Shown here one piece after another: positions 48,517-56,592 of a DNA stretch of 64,000 nucleotides. Below the pieces are notes generated by a model. The model worked only from the letters and a program-made list of their open reading frames with translations, did no database searches and was not told where the DNA came from. The stretch's first letter is position 1. Each line of letters begins with the position of its first letter. The position numbers were made by a program, and so were the translations under genes. Origin of the DNA: Giesbergeria anulus (lineage in GTDB: Bacteria; Pseudomonadota; Gammaproteobacteria; Burkholderiales; Burkholderiaceae_C); assembly GCF_900111115.1 (NCBI RefSeq), contig NZ_FOGD01000012.1, positions 27,669-91,668 of the forward strand, given 5' to 3'.

Positions 48517-49125
48517 ATGAACTCTACTTTGCGCATTCCGCTCAACGCCGCCCCCGAACAGGTGCAGCGCCTGCAAGCCTTGCAGCAAGGCTTTGCACAG
48601 GTGTGCAATGCGCTGGCACCGTTGGTGCAGCAAACGCGCATCTGGAACCGGGTCGCCCTGCACCACTTGGCTTATCGGCAATTGCGTGAGCGCTTCCCAG
48701 AAATGGGCTCGCAGATGGTGTGCAATGCGATCTATTCGGTCTCGCGCAGTTGTCGGTTGGTGTTTCAGCACCCCAACAGCCCATTCCATCTGGCCCGCTT
48801 GGGCGATAAGCCCTTGCCGCTGCTGCGCTTTGCCGATACCTGCCCGGTGTACTTTGACCGCCATACCTTGAGCCTCAAGGCTGGGCAGTTGTCGATGTTT
48901 ACCTTGGATGGTCGGATGCGTTTTCAGTTGGTGCTGCGCCCAGAAGACGAAACCGCCTTTCATGCCAGCAAGTTGCGCGAGATCGTGTTGGCGCGCCGTG
49001 CCGATGGTATTTATGAGTTGTCTTTTGTGCTGGTCGATCCTGAAGAACCTGTCGCCTCCAGTGCAGCCCCTGCTGCCGTGGATGCAGAAATTCCTGAATA
49101 TGTGATGGTTGAAGAAGCGGTATGA
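48517..49125 (+). CDS. TnpB/OrfB N-terminal-like protein lacking the RuvC nuclease, coupled to a type I secretion operon
   Basis: 202-residue protein. Residues 1-85 (STLRIPLNAAPEQVQRLQAL, IWNRVALHHLAYRQLRERFP, GSQMVCNAIYSVSRSCR) resemble the N-terminal helical domain of IS605/IS1341-type OrfB (TnpB) transposases. Residues about 108-172 (VYFDRHTLSLKAGQLSMFTL, LREIVLARRADGIYELSFVL) resemble the following WED/OB beta region. The chain then stops in an acidic tail where TnpB would begin its RuvC nuclease (DLG); RuvC and zinc finger are wholly absent. The stop overlaps the start of the first ABC transporter gene (ATGA, 49122-49125), so it is translationally coupled. It may be a domesticated DNA- or RNA-binding regulator of the secretion operon (inference). 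Base composition is like its neighbours. Confidence 0.75.
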   Translation: MNSTLRIPLNAAPEQVQRLQALQQGFAQVCNALAPLVQQTRIWNRVALHHLAYRQLRERFPEMGSQMVCNAIYSVSRSCRLVFQHPNSPFHLARLGDKPLPLLRFADTCPVYFDRHTLSLKAGQLSMFTLDGRMRFQLVLRPEDETAFHASKLREIVLARRADGIYELSFVLVDPEEPVASSAAPAAVDAEIPEYVMVEEAV

Positions 49126-50867
49126 ACCCCAATAAACCCCCGTCTGAATTGCGCGCGGCCTTGGCCGATTTGCGCCCCTACTTTGTCCGCGCTGGCTGGT
49201 TTAGCCTGCTGTCGAGCCTGCTGGTGCTGGCCCCATCGGGCTATATGCTTGAAGTCTATGACCGCGTCGTCAACAGCCGCAGCCATATGACACTATGGAT
49301 GCTCACGCTATTGATTCTGGGCGTCTATGTGATGATGGAGGTGCTAGAGTGGGCGCGCGCTGAGATGCTGCGTGCTGCCAGCGTCGAGCTAGACCAGCGC
49401 TTGTCTGGGCGTATCTTTCGCGCCGTGTTTGAGGCCAATCTCAAGCGCTTGCCCGGTGGCACGCAGCAACCCTTCAACGATTTCAAGCAACTGCGCGAGT
49501 TTCTTTACTCCCCAGCCCTGCTGGCGATGATGGAAGCGCCGGTGTCTATCGTTTTTCTGGTGCTACTGTTCCTGATTAGTCCTGTGCTGGGTTGGACGTC
49601 GGTGGCGTTCTCCATCATCTTGACTTTGGTGGGCTGGCTCAATGAGCGCAGCACCAAGCCCCCCTTGATGGCTGCCAACCGCAGCGCGGTGGCTGCGCAG
49701 CAATATGCTGATGGCTCTTTGCGCAATGCGCAGGTGATTGAGTCGATGGGGATGTTGCGCGACATCCATGCCCGTTGGATGAACAAGCAGCGCGAGTTCC
49801 TGAACTTGCAGGCCAAAGCGTCTGAAAGCGCGGGTGGCTACCAAGCCATGTCCAAACTGCTGCAAAACATCCTCAGCTCCATGATGCTCGGTTTGGGCTG
49901 CTGGCTGTTGCTACACAACGGCCTCAATGGTGGCAGTGCCATGATGATTATTGGTTCCGTGCTGGGTGGGCGCGTGCTGGCACCGCTGGTGCAAATCGTG
50001 ACGCAGTGGCAAGGCGTGGTCAATGTGCGCGCAGCTTGGGAGCGGCTAGACCAGTTGCTGGCAGCCGTGCCGCCACAACGTGACAACATGGCTTTGCCTG
50101 CCCCGCGCGGCTTGTTGCAAGTCGAGCAGCTCATGGCTGGTGCTCCCGGTGCGGGCAATGCCAGCATCCTGAAAGGGGTGGCCTTTGCCTTGGCCCCCGG
50201 TGAGGTGCTGGCAGTAGTTGGCCCTTCGGCCTCTGGCAAAACCACGCTGGCGCGTCTGCTGGTGGGGCTGTGGCCTGCCGCAATGGGCAAGGTGCGTTTG
50301 GATGGTGTGGATGTTTTTGCGTGGGACAAGGCCGAGCTCGGCCCCCATGTCGGCTATCTGCCCCAAGGCATTGAACTGTTTGATGGCTCTTTGGCCGAAA
50401 ACATCGCCCGTTTTGGCAAAGTAGACCGTGCCAAAGTCGAGGCCGCCGCCCGTGCCGTGGGCCTGCATGAATTTATTTTGGCCCTGCCACAGGGCTATGA
50501 CAGCCCAGTAGGGCGCGACGGTGCCATGCTTTCGGGCGGCCAACGCCAACGCGTGGGTTTGGCACGGGCCATTTATGGCGATCCGGTGTTTGTGGTGTTG
50601 GATGAACCCAACTCCAGTTTGGACGAAGAGGGCGATGCTGCACTAGCGCGTGCCATTGCCAGCCTGAAAGCCCGTGGCACCACCTTTGTCGTGATGACGC
50701 ACCGCACCAGCGTGCTGGCGGTGGCCGACAAGATGATGGTGCTGCGCGATGGCCAAGTGCAGGCTTTTGGCCCGCGTGACGACGTGCTGGCAGCGCTGCA
50801 AAAAGCCGCCCAGCAGCAAGCACAGCCCCCACAGCGCCCAGCCACTGCTGTGACCACGGTGGCCTGA
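49122..50867 (+). CDS. type I secretion system permease/ATPase (first of two)
   Basis: Inner-membrane ABC exporter half-transporter of the PrtD type. The 581 residues show six helices (about 25-320) without an N-terminal peptidase (C39) domain, then the nucleotide-binding domain: Walker A VVGPSASGKTTLARLL (about 365-380), Q-loop GYLPQGIELF, signature MLSGGQRQRVGLARAI, Walker B VFVVLDEPN with the catalytic-position residue Asn rather than Glu, and H-loop MTHRTS. The D-E-P-N sequence is shared with the next gene and is common in PrtD-type exporters. It follows the TnpB-like gene with a 4-base overlap and precedes a second, related ABC gene. Confidence 0.93.
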   Translation: MNPNKPPSELRAALADLRPYFVRAGWFSLLSSLLVLAPSGYMLEVYDRVVNSRSHMTLWMLTLLILGVYVMMEVLEWARAEMLRAASVELDQRLSGRIFRAVFEANLKRLPGGTQQPFNDFKQLREFLYSPALLAMMEAPVSIVFLVLLFLISPVLGWTSVAFSIILTLVGWLNERSTKPPLMAANRSAVAAQQYADGSLRNAQVIESMGMLRDIHARWMNKQREFLNLQAKASESAGGYQAMSKLLQNILSSMMLGLGCWLLLHNGLNGGSAMMIIGSVLGGRVLAPLVQIVTQWQGVVNVRAAWERLDQLLAAVPPQRDNMALPAPRGLLQVEQLMAGAPGAGNASILKGVAFALAPGEVLAVVGPSASGKTTLARLLVGLWPAAMGKVRLDGVDVFAWDKAELGPHVGYLPQGIELFDGSLAENIARFGKVDRAKVEAAARAVGLHEFILALPQGYDSPVGRDGAMLSGGQRQRVGLARAIYGDPVFVVLDEPNSSLDEEGDAALARAIASLKARGTTFVVMTHRTSVLAVADKMMVLRDGQVQAFGPRDDVLAALQKAAQQQAQPPQRPATAVTTVA

Positions 50868-50890
50868 GCAACGGCAATGGAAACTATCTT

Positions 50891-52627
50891 ATGAGCAAGC
50901 CTTCTTTTTTCCAGCGCAGCGAACTGACGCAGGTGCTGTGGAGTTTTCGCCGCGAGTTCATCACCGTGGGCATTTTTAGCATGGTGGCCAATGTGCTCAT
51001 GCTCTCGCCCACGCTGTACATGCTGCAAGTGTATGACCGGGTGATGGTCAGTCAGAGCGAACTCACGCTGCTGGCCATGTCCCTCATCACGCTGTTTTTG
51101 TTTGGCATCATGGCCTTTGCCGAGTGGATGCGCTCGCGCTTGTTGGTGCGTACCGGTGTGCAATTGGACACCGCACTGGGCACCAGAGTGTTTAATGCCA
51201 GCTTTGAGTCGTATTTGGGCCAGTCCAGCAGTGGCCCGGCGCGCGCCTTCAATGATCTGATCCAGATTCGCCAGTTTATTACTGGCAATGGCATTTTTGC
51301 CTTCTTTGATGCGCCTTGGGCACCGATCTACATTGCCGTCCTGTTCTTCCTGCATCCGATGTTGGGTTGGCTGTCGATCGGTTTTGCGCTGGTGCAGATG
51401 GCACTGGCTTGGTTTGGCCATCGCCGCATGGTGGAACCGTCTGAAGAGGCGGCTAAGGCCACCTCGGAGAGTAGTGCGTATTTGCAAAGCAAGCTGCGCA
51501 ATGCTGAGGTGCTCGAATCGATGGGCATGGTACACAACCTGCACCCGCATTGGGCCGATCGCCACCAAAAGGCGCTGGCTTTGCAGTCCCATGCACAGTC
51601 GCTCACGCACCGCATTACGGCGTGGAGCAAATTCATCCGCTATGCGCAGCAATCGCTGTCTTTGGGTGCTGGCGCTTTGTTGGTGATTGATGGTCAGATA
51701 TCTCCGGGGGCCATGATTGCCGCCAACGTGCTTATGACCCGCGCTTTGGCCCCCATCGATATGATGGTGGGCACTTGGCGCGCCTTTATTGCCGCCCGCT
51801 CGGCCTTTGACCGCCTCGAAACCTTGCTGCGTGACTATCCTGAACGCGATGCCGCCCTGTCGCGGGTCGCCCCTAAAGGCGCATTGACCCTGCGCAAGGT
51901 CGTAGCTAGTGCCCCAGGGCGCAAAACCCCAATTCTCAAGGGCGTGAGCACGACAGTGGCCGCAGGCACCGTGACGGTGGTGTTGGGGCCATCGGGCTCG
52001 GGCAAATCTACCTTGGCACGCACGATGGTAGGCATTTGGCCTGATGTTTCGGGCGAGGTGCTGCTCGATGGCTTGCCCATTGAGAGCTGGGATCGTACCG
52101 AGCTAGGCCCTTATCTGGGCTACCTGCCGCAAGACATCGAACTGTTTGAAGGCTCTATTGCTGAAAACATCGCCCGCTTTGGCAAGGTGGACTCTGACAA
52201 GGTGATTGCCGCCGCCCGTAGTGCCGGTTTGCACGACATGATTTTGCGCTTTCCTAAAGGCTACGACACCCCGATTGGTGAGGCCGGTGGCCTGCTCTCA
52301 GGCGGCCAGCGCCAGCGCATTGGTTTGGCGCGGGCTATTTATGGTGATCCGGTGCTGGTGGTGCTCGATGAGCCCAACGCCAATCTGGACGATGTGGGCG
52401 AAGCCGCCTTGGTGCGCACGGTGCAGGGCCTCAAAGAGGCCGGGCGCACGGTGTTGCTCGTTACGCACCGTCCGGGCATTTTGGCCGTGGCCGACCGCCT
52501 GCTGATTTTGCGTGATGGGCAAGTGCAAGCCGATGGCCCGCGCGATCAGGTGCTGGCCGCTATGCGTGCCACCAGCGCCGCCGCTGCGTCCCCACCGGGC
52601 ACGGCAGTAGCCGTACAGCCCGCTTGA
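50891..52627 (+). CDS. type I secretion system permease/ATPase (second of two)
   Basis: Second PrtD-type ABC exporter, 578 residues, paralogous to the preceding gene (shared LSPTLYMLQVYDRVMVS-type first helix, LRNAEVLESMGM and nucleotide-binding domain). Walker A is LGPSGSGKSTLARTM (about 363-377), signature LLSGGQRQRIGLARAI, Walker B VLVVLDEPNANLDD, H-loop VTHRPG. It lacks a C39 peptidase, so double-glycine leader cleavage is not expected; substrates of such exporters carry an uncleaved C-terminal signal. Tandem ABC genes suggest a heterodimer or two exporters sharing one adaptor (inference). Confidence 0.93.
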   Translation: MSKPSFFQRSELTQVLWSFRREFITVGIFSMVANVLMLSPTLYMLQVYDRVMVSQSELTLLAMSLITLFLFGIMAFAEWMRSRLLVRTGVQLDTALGTRVFNASFESYLGQSSSGPARAFNDLIQIRQFITGNGIFAFFDAPWAPIYIAVLFFLHPMLGWLSIGFALVQMALAWFGHRRMVEPSEEAAKATSESSAYLQSKLRNAEVLESMGMVHNLHPHWADRHQKALALQSHAQSLTHRITAWSKFIRYAQQSLSLGAGALLVIDGQISPGAMIAANVLMTRALAPIDMMVGTWRAFIAARSAFDRLETLLRDYPERDAALSRVAPKGALTLRKVVASAPGRKTPILKGVSTTVAAGTVTVVLGPSGSGKSTLARTMVGIWPDVSGEVLLDGLPIESWDRTELGPYLGYLPQDIELFEGSIAENIARFGKVDSDKVIAAARSAGLHDMILRFPKGYDTPIGEAGGLLSGGQRQRIGLARAIYGDPVLVVLDEPNANLDDVGEAALVRTVQGLKEAGRTVLLVTHRPGILAVADRLLILRDGQVQADGPRDQVLAAMRATSAAAASPPGTAVAVQPA

Positions 52628-52685
52628 GCACCAGCGCCTCCAACATCCTCTTTTTTTGTGATTCCAAACACGGTCGAGTTTTGAC

Positions 52686-54047
52686 ATGGGTAAACCAATT
52701 TTGAGTTCTTCTAACAGCGCCCCGAATGTTTCGGCGGCTATGGCTGGCATGGCTGCCCCGGCACCTGCAGACGCCCGGCTCATTGGGCGCATGGGTCTGT
52801 GGGCCTTGGGCATTGGCTTTGGTGGCTTTTTGCTCTGGGCGGGTCTGGCTCCCTTGGATGAGGGCGTTCCAGGTCAGGGCATCGTGGCCATCGACACCAA
52901 ACGCAAAGCCGTGCAGCACTTGAGCGGCGGCATCGTAAAAGACGTGCTGGTGCGTGAAGGCGATGTGGTTACGGCGGGTCAGTTGCTCATCCGTTTGGAT
53001 GGGGCTGTAGCCCGCTCCAACTTCGAAGGGGTGCGTCAGCGTTATTTGGGCTTGCGTGCCATGCAGGGGCGGCTAGAGGCCGAGCAGGCAGGTCGGGCCA
53101 ATATCCGCTTTCACCCCGACTTAGAGCAGGCCAGCAGTGATCCGCTCATTCGCCAGCAAATGCTCAACCAAGAGCAGCTGTTTCAGACCCGGCGCAACCT
53201 GTTGCGCTCTGATTTGCAATCCATCGAGGAGAGCATCCAAGGCCAAGAGGGGCTGCTGCAAGGTTATTCCAGCATTTTGATTAACCGCAAGAGCCAGCAA
53301 GCGCTGCTTAATGAAGAGTTGGGCCAGTTGCGCGGTTTGGTCAGCGAGGGCTACGCCCCCCGCAACCGCCAGCGCGAATTGGAACGCATGGTGGCCGAGT
53401 CGGGCTCCTCGATTGCCGATTTGCAAGGCAACACCGTGCGCGCCCAGCGCGCCATTGGCGAGTTGCGCCAGCGTGCCATCTCGCGCCAGCAAGACCACCG
53501 CCGCGAGGTAGAAACCCAATTGGCTGATGTGGGCCGCGATGTGCTGGTCGAAGAACAAAAGTTCAAGGCTGTCACTGACGATTTGGGCCGCACGGAAATC
53601 AAGGCCCCAGCGGCGGGTCAGGTGGTCAGTTTGGCCGTGCAAACCGTGGGTGGGGTGGTGCAGCCGGGGCAAAAATTGATGGACATCGTGCCTGAAAAAG
53701 AACCCCTGTTGCTCGAAGCTCACGTGGCCCCGCACCTGATTGACCGCGTTAAGGCGGGCCTGCCAGTGGATGTGCGTTTTTCATCCTTTGCCCATTCACC
53801 GCAATTGGTGGTGGATGGACAAGTGGTGTCGGTGTCGGGCGATTTGCTCACCGAGCCGCAAACCAACATGAGCTACTACCTAGCGCGGGTGCAAGTGACG
53901 CCTGAGGGCATGAAGGCGTTGGGCAAGCGTCAACTGCAACCGGGCATGCCGGTCGAAGTGGTGTTCAAGACCGGTGAGCGTTCTATGTTGACCTACCTGC
54001 TGCACCCGCTGACCAAGCGTTTGTCTGCGGCGATGAAAGAGGAATAA
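52686..54047 (+). CDS. type I secretion membrane fusion protein (HlyD family)
   Basis: Periplasmic adaptor linking the ABC exporter to the outer-membrane channel. The 453 residues show a short Ala/Ser-rich cytoplasmic tail, one membrane helix (about 35-58), a lipoyl-type half motif (GQGIVAIDTKRKAVQHLSGG and DVLVREGDVVTAGQLLIRLD, about 65-105), and a long coiled-coil hairpin (about 110-300). The second lipoyl half follows (TEIKAPAAGQVVSLAVQTVG), then a beta-barrel domain ending in MLTYLLHPLTKRLSAAMKEE, the usual HlyD/PrtE C-terminus. It lies 58 bases after the second ABC gene. Confidence 0.93.
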   Translation: MGKPILSSSNSAPNVSAAMAGMAAPAPADARLIGRMGLWALGIGFGGFLLWAGLAPLDEGVPGQGIVAIDTKRKAVQHLSGGIVKDVLVREGDVVTAGQLLIRLDGAVARSNFEGVRQRYLGLRAMQGRLEAEQAGRANIRFHPDLEQASSDPLIRQQMLNQEQLFQTRRNLLRSDLQSIEESIQGQEGLLQGYSSILINRKSQQALLNEELGQLRGLVSEGYAPRNRQRELERMVAESGSSIADLQGNTVRAQRAIGELRQRAISRQQDHRREVETQLADVGRDVLVEEQKFKAVTDDLGRTEIKAPAAGQVVSLAVQTVGGVVQPGQKLMDIVPEKEPLLLEAHVAPHLIDRVKAGLPVDVRFSSFAHSPQLVVDGQVVSVSGDLLTEPQTNMSYYLARVQVTPEGMKALGKRQLQPGMPVEVVFKTGERSMLTYLLHPLTKRLSAAMKEE

Positions 54048-54053
54048 GCCATC

Positions 54054-55475
54054 ATGTCATCATCTTTTATTGATTCCATCGCACGGCCCCAAGGCGTGCC
54101 GCGCCTGCTGGCCCTGAGTGCCTTGGCGGCAGGGATTTTTGCTGCCTTTCCGCAAGCGGGCTGGAGCATGGATTTGCGCCAAGCCTACGAGGCAGCACAG
54201 GCCAATGATGCGCAGATACGTGCCTCACGCGCTGGGGCCGAGGCTACCCGCGAGCGCCTGCCCCAAGCTAAGGCGCAATTGTTGCCCAATGTGGGCGTGA
54301 GCATGGGCCGCAACTACAACGACCTGACCACTACCGGCCGTGGTTTGTTGGGCCCGGTCACGAGCCAGACGCATTACTACTCTAGCAACCAGTCGCTGTC
54401 GGTGCGCCAGCCCCTGTACCGCCCCTACCAAAAGGCCCAAGTGCGCCAAGCGCAGGCCCAGGTGGACGATGCCGATGCCTCCCTAGAGCGCGATGAGCAA
54501 AGTTTGGTGGTGCGCGTGGGCGAAGCCTATTTCGACGCCTTGCTCACGCAAGACCAGCTGGCGCTGATCTTGGCGCAAAAAACCACCTACGGTACGCAAC
54601 TCGATGCTGCGCGCAAAGGCTTTGCCGCTGGCACCGGCACCCGCACTGACATTGACGAGGCCCAAGCCCGCCTTGACATGACGGTGGCGCAAGAACTGGA
54701 GGCCCGGCAGAACATGGAGTTCACCCGCCACCGCATTCAAGTATTGACCGGCCAACCCATGAGCGAACTGGCACGGCTGGAGGTGGCCCGTTTTCAGGCC
54801 AGCGCGCCAGTACCAGCGGCTGTAGATGCTTGGATCGAACAGGCTGAAAACAACAGCCCTGAGCTGCGCTCTTTGCGCGCTCAGGTAGATGCCGCACGGC
54901 TAGAGGTGGACAAAGCCCGCGCAGGCCACTTGCCCACGCTGGATGCCGTGGCGCAATGGTCACGCACGAACAGCGACAACGTCACCAGCGTCAACACCCG
55001 CTACGACAACAAAAGCATTGGCTTGCAATTGTCCATTCCGCTGTATGCGGGCGGACAAGTCAACTCTACCGTGCGCCAAGCCTTGGCCGCACAAGAGCGG
55101 GCGCAAGAGATGTTAGAGGCCACCCGCCGCGATTTGGGTGTACGCGTACACCGCGAGTTTCGTGGCATGACCGAAGGGGTGTTGCGTATCCAAGCGCTGG
55201 AGCAAGCCGTGCGCTCGGCAGAGCAGGCCGTGCAGTCGAACCGCCGCTCCTTTGAGGCCGGTGTGCGCACCACCATTGATGTGCTCAATGCCGAACAGCA
55301 AAAAACGGTGGCCTTGCGCGATCTGGCTCAAGCACGCTACCTGTATTTGGTGTCGCAATTGCGCCTGCAATCACTGGCCGGGCAAGACCGCGTTGCTACT
55401 GTAGAGCAGGCCAATGGCTGGTTGCAAGCCGCCGCAGCCCCAGCGCAAACGGCAGCCCGCGAGGAAGATCAGTGA
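54054..55475 (+). CDS. TolC family outer-membrane secretion channel
   Basis: Outer-membrane exit duct completing the type I system. The 473 residues show a signal peptide (to about residue 38, ending near AAFPQAGWSM) and two repeats of the outer membrane efflux fold (MDLRQAYEAAQANDAQIRAS, LPNVGVSMGRNYNDL; and LPTLDAVAQWSRTNSD, LQLSIPLYAGGQVNS). A YEAA and SLSVRQPLYRP pattern is typical of the PrtF/TolC branch. It starts 6 bases after the adaptor gene. No RTX or other substrate gene follows; the next gene, mltB, is convergent 13 bases away. Confidence 0.93.
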   Translation: MSSSFIDSIARPQGVPRLLALSALAAGIFAAFPQAGWSMDLRQAYEAAQANDAQIRASRAGAEATRERLPQAKAQLLPNVGVSMGRNYNDLTTTGRGLLGPVTSQTHYYSSNQSLSVRQPLYRPYQKAQVRQAQAQVDDADASLERDEQSLVVRVGEAYFDALLTQDQLALILAQKTTYGTQLDAARKGFAAGTGTRTDIDEAQARLDMTVAQELEARQNMEFTRHRIQVLTGQPMSELARLEVARFQASAPVPAAVDAWIEQAENNSPELRSLRAQVDAARLEVDKARAGHLPTLDAVAQWSRTNSDNVTSVNTRYDNKSIGLQLSIPLYAGGQVNSTVRQALAAQERAQEMLEATRRDLGVRVHREFRGMTEGVLRIQALEQAVRSAEQAVQSNRRSFEAGVRTTIDVLNAEQQKTVALRDLAQARYLYLVSQLRLQSLAGQDRVATVEQANGWLQAAAAPAQTAAREEDQ

Positions 55476-55488
55476 TTTAACGGGGAAC

Positions 55489-56565
55489 TCAAGGCGTTGC
55501 GCTGCGGCCACGCGCCTGTGCAATGGCCTGTCCCAACTCAATCACGGCCATTGCATAGTGGCTAGACCAGTTGTAGCGGGTAATGGCATAAAAGTTGGCG
55601 GTGCCCGCCACATAGCTCGATGGCTGGGGGCCATTTTTCAGCTCAATCAGCGCCAGAGGGCCAGCATGTGCTTGGCCCTCTGGCTCTAGCATCGCCCCAT
55701 AGTCGGCCATTTGGCTGGCGCTAAAGCTGGGGCGAATATCTGGGGCCAGTAGCGTGGGTAGATCGGCGCTGCTAGGGTCTAACTCCACGCTGTAATGGGT
55801 AGCCATGCCCGGCTGCCAGCCATGCGCTACAAAGTAATTGGCTACCGAGTGGATGGCATCTTGCGCATTGCCAAACAGATCAATCTGTCCATCGCCATTG
55901 CCATCTACGGCATAACGCGCCCAGCTGGACGGCATAAATTGCCCCAGACCCATCGCTCCAGCGTAGCTGCCGCGTGGCAGCAAGGGGTTCATGCCGTTGT
56001 GTTGTGCCAACAGCAAAAACTGTTCTAGCTCGCCCTGAAAATACGTTTGCCGCGCCTGCGCGCGCGGGTGCGCTGCCGGAAAATCAAAGGTCAGCGTAGC
56101 CAAAGCGTCCAGCACCCGAAAGTTGCCCATCTGCTGGCCATAAATGGTTTCCACCCCAATGATGCCGACGATGATCTCGGCAGGCACGCCGTAGCGCTGC
56201 TCGGCCTTGGCGAGGGTAGACTGGTATTTTTGCCAAAAACGCACCCCAGCGCGGATGCGCACTGGCTCCACAAAACGGCTACGGTAGAGCTGCCAGTTTT
56301 TGGCCCCGCTTTGGTTGGCAGGCAGCATCAAGGGCGGCACTTGGGGCAAAAACCGCGCCTGCCCGATGGTCTGGCGCACCCAGTCGGGGTCTAGCTGGTG
56401 GCGCTCGGCCACGTCTTGGGCAAACTGCATGGCCCCAGCATGGCGGGCATAGGCACTGCTGCCCTGTGCCGTGCTGGTGGGGCGAGGGGCTTTGTGCGCC
56501 CATGCGCCAGCAGACAAGGTACTGGCAGCGAGCAGCACCACAAGGTGGGAGAGACGGGGAAGCAT
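55489..56565 (-). CDS. mltB: lytic murein transglycosylase B
   Basis: Periplasmic lytic transglycosylase cleaving peptidoglycan glycan strands to 1,6-anhydromuropeptides. The start at 56565 (MLPRLSHLVVLLAASTLSAG) gives a signal peptide ending at AWA; an upstream in-frame ATG at 56589 would add eight residues before it. There is no lipobox cysteine. The 358 residues carry the catalytic Glu139 in IIGVETIYGQQMGNF. They also carry the family motifs PRGSYAGAMGLGQFMPSSW and VDGNGDGQIDLFGNAQDAI, and NFYAITRYNWSSHYAMAV near the C-terminus. Confidence 0.93.
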   Translation of the reverse strand: MLPRLSHLVVLLAASTLSAGAWAHKAPRPTSTAQGSSAYARHAGAMQFAQDVAERHQLDPDWVRQTIGQARFLPQVPPLMLPANQSGAKNWQLYRSRFVEPVRIRAGVRFWQKYQSTLAKAEQRYGVPAEIIVGIIGVETIYGQQMGNFRVLDALATLTFDFPAAHPRAQARQTYFQGELEQFLLLAQHNGMNPLLPRGSYAGAMGLGQFMPSSWARYAVDGNGDGQIDLFGNAQDAIHSVANYFVAHGWQPGMATHYSVELDPSSADLPTLLAPDIRPSFSASQMADYGAMLEPEGQAHAGPLALIELKNGPQPSSYVAGTANFYAITRYNWSSHYAMAVIELGQAIAQARGRSATP

Positions 56566-56592
56566 CAGACGATCATACTTTCTGCACATTTT

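Noticed and set aside
48255..49125. Reprogrammed omega-RNA or guide RNA associated with the TnpB-like gene, and flanking IS605 ends
   Set aside because: The 3-prime end overlaps the next gene, leaving no room for a typical downstream guide; no subterminal hairpin or TTAC-type target motif with a matching end could be identified by eye.
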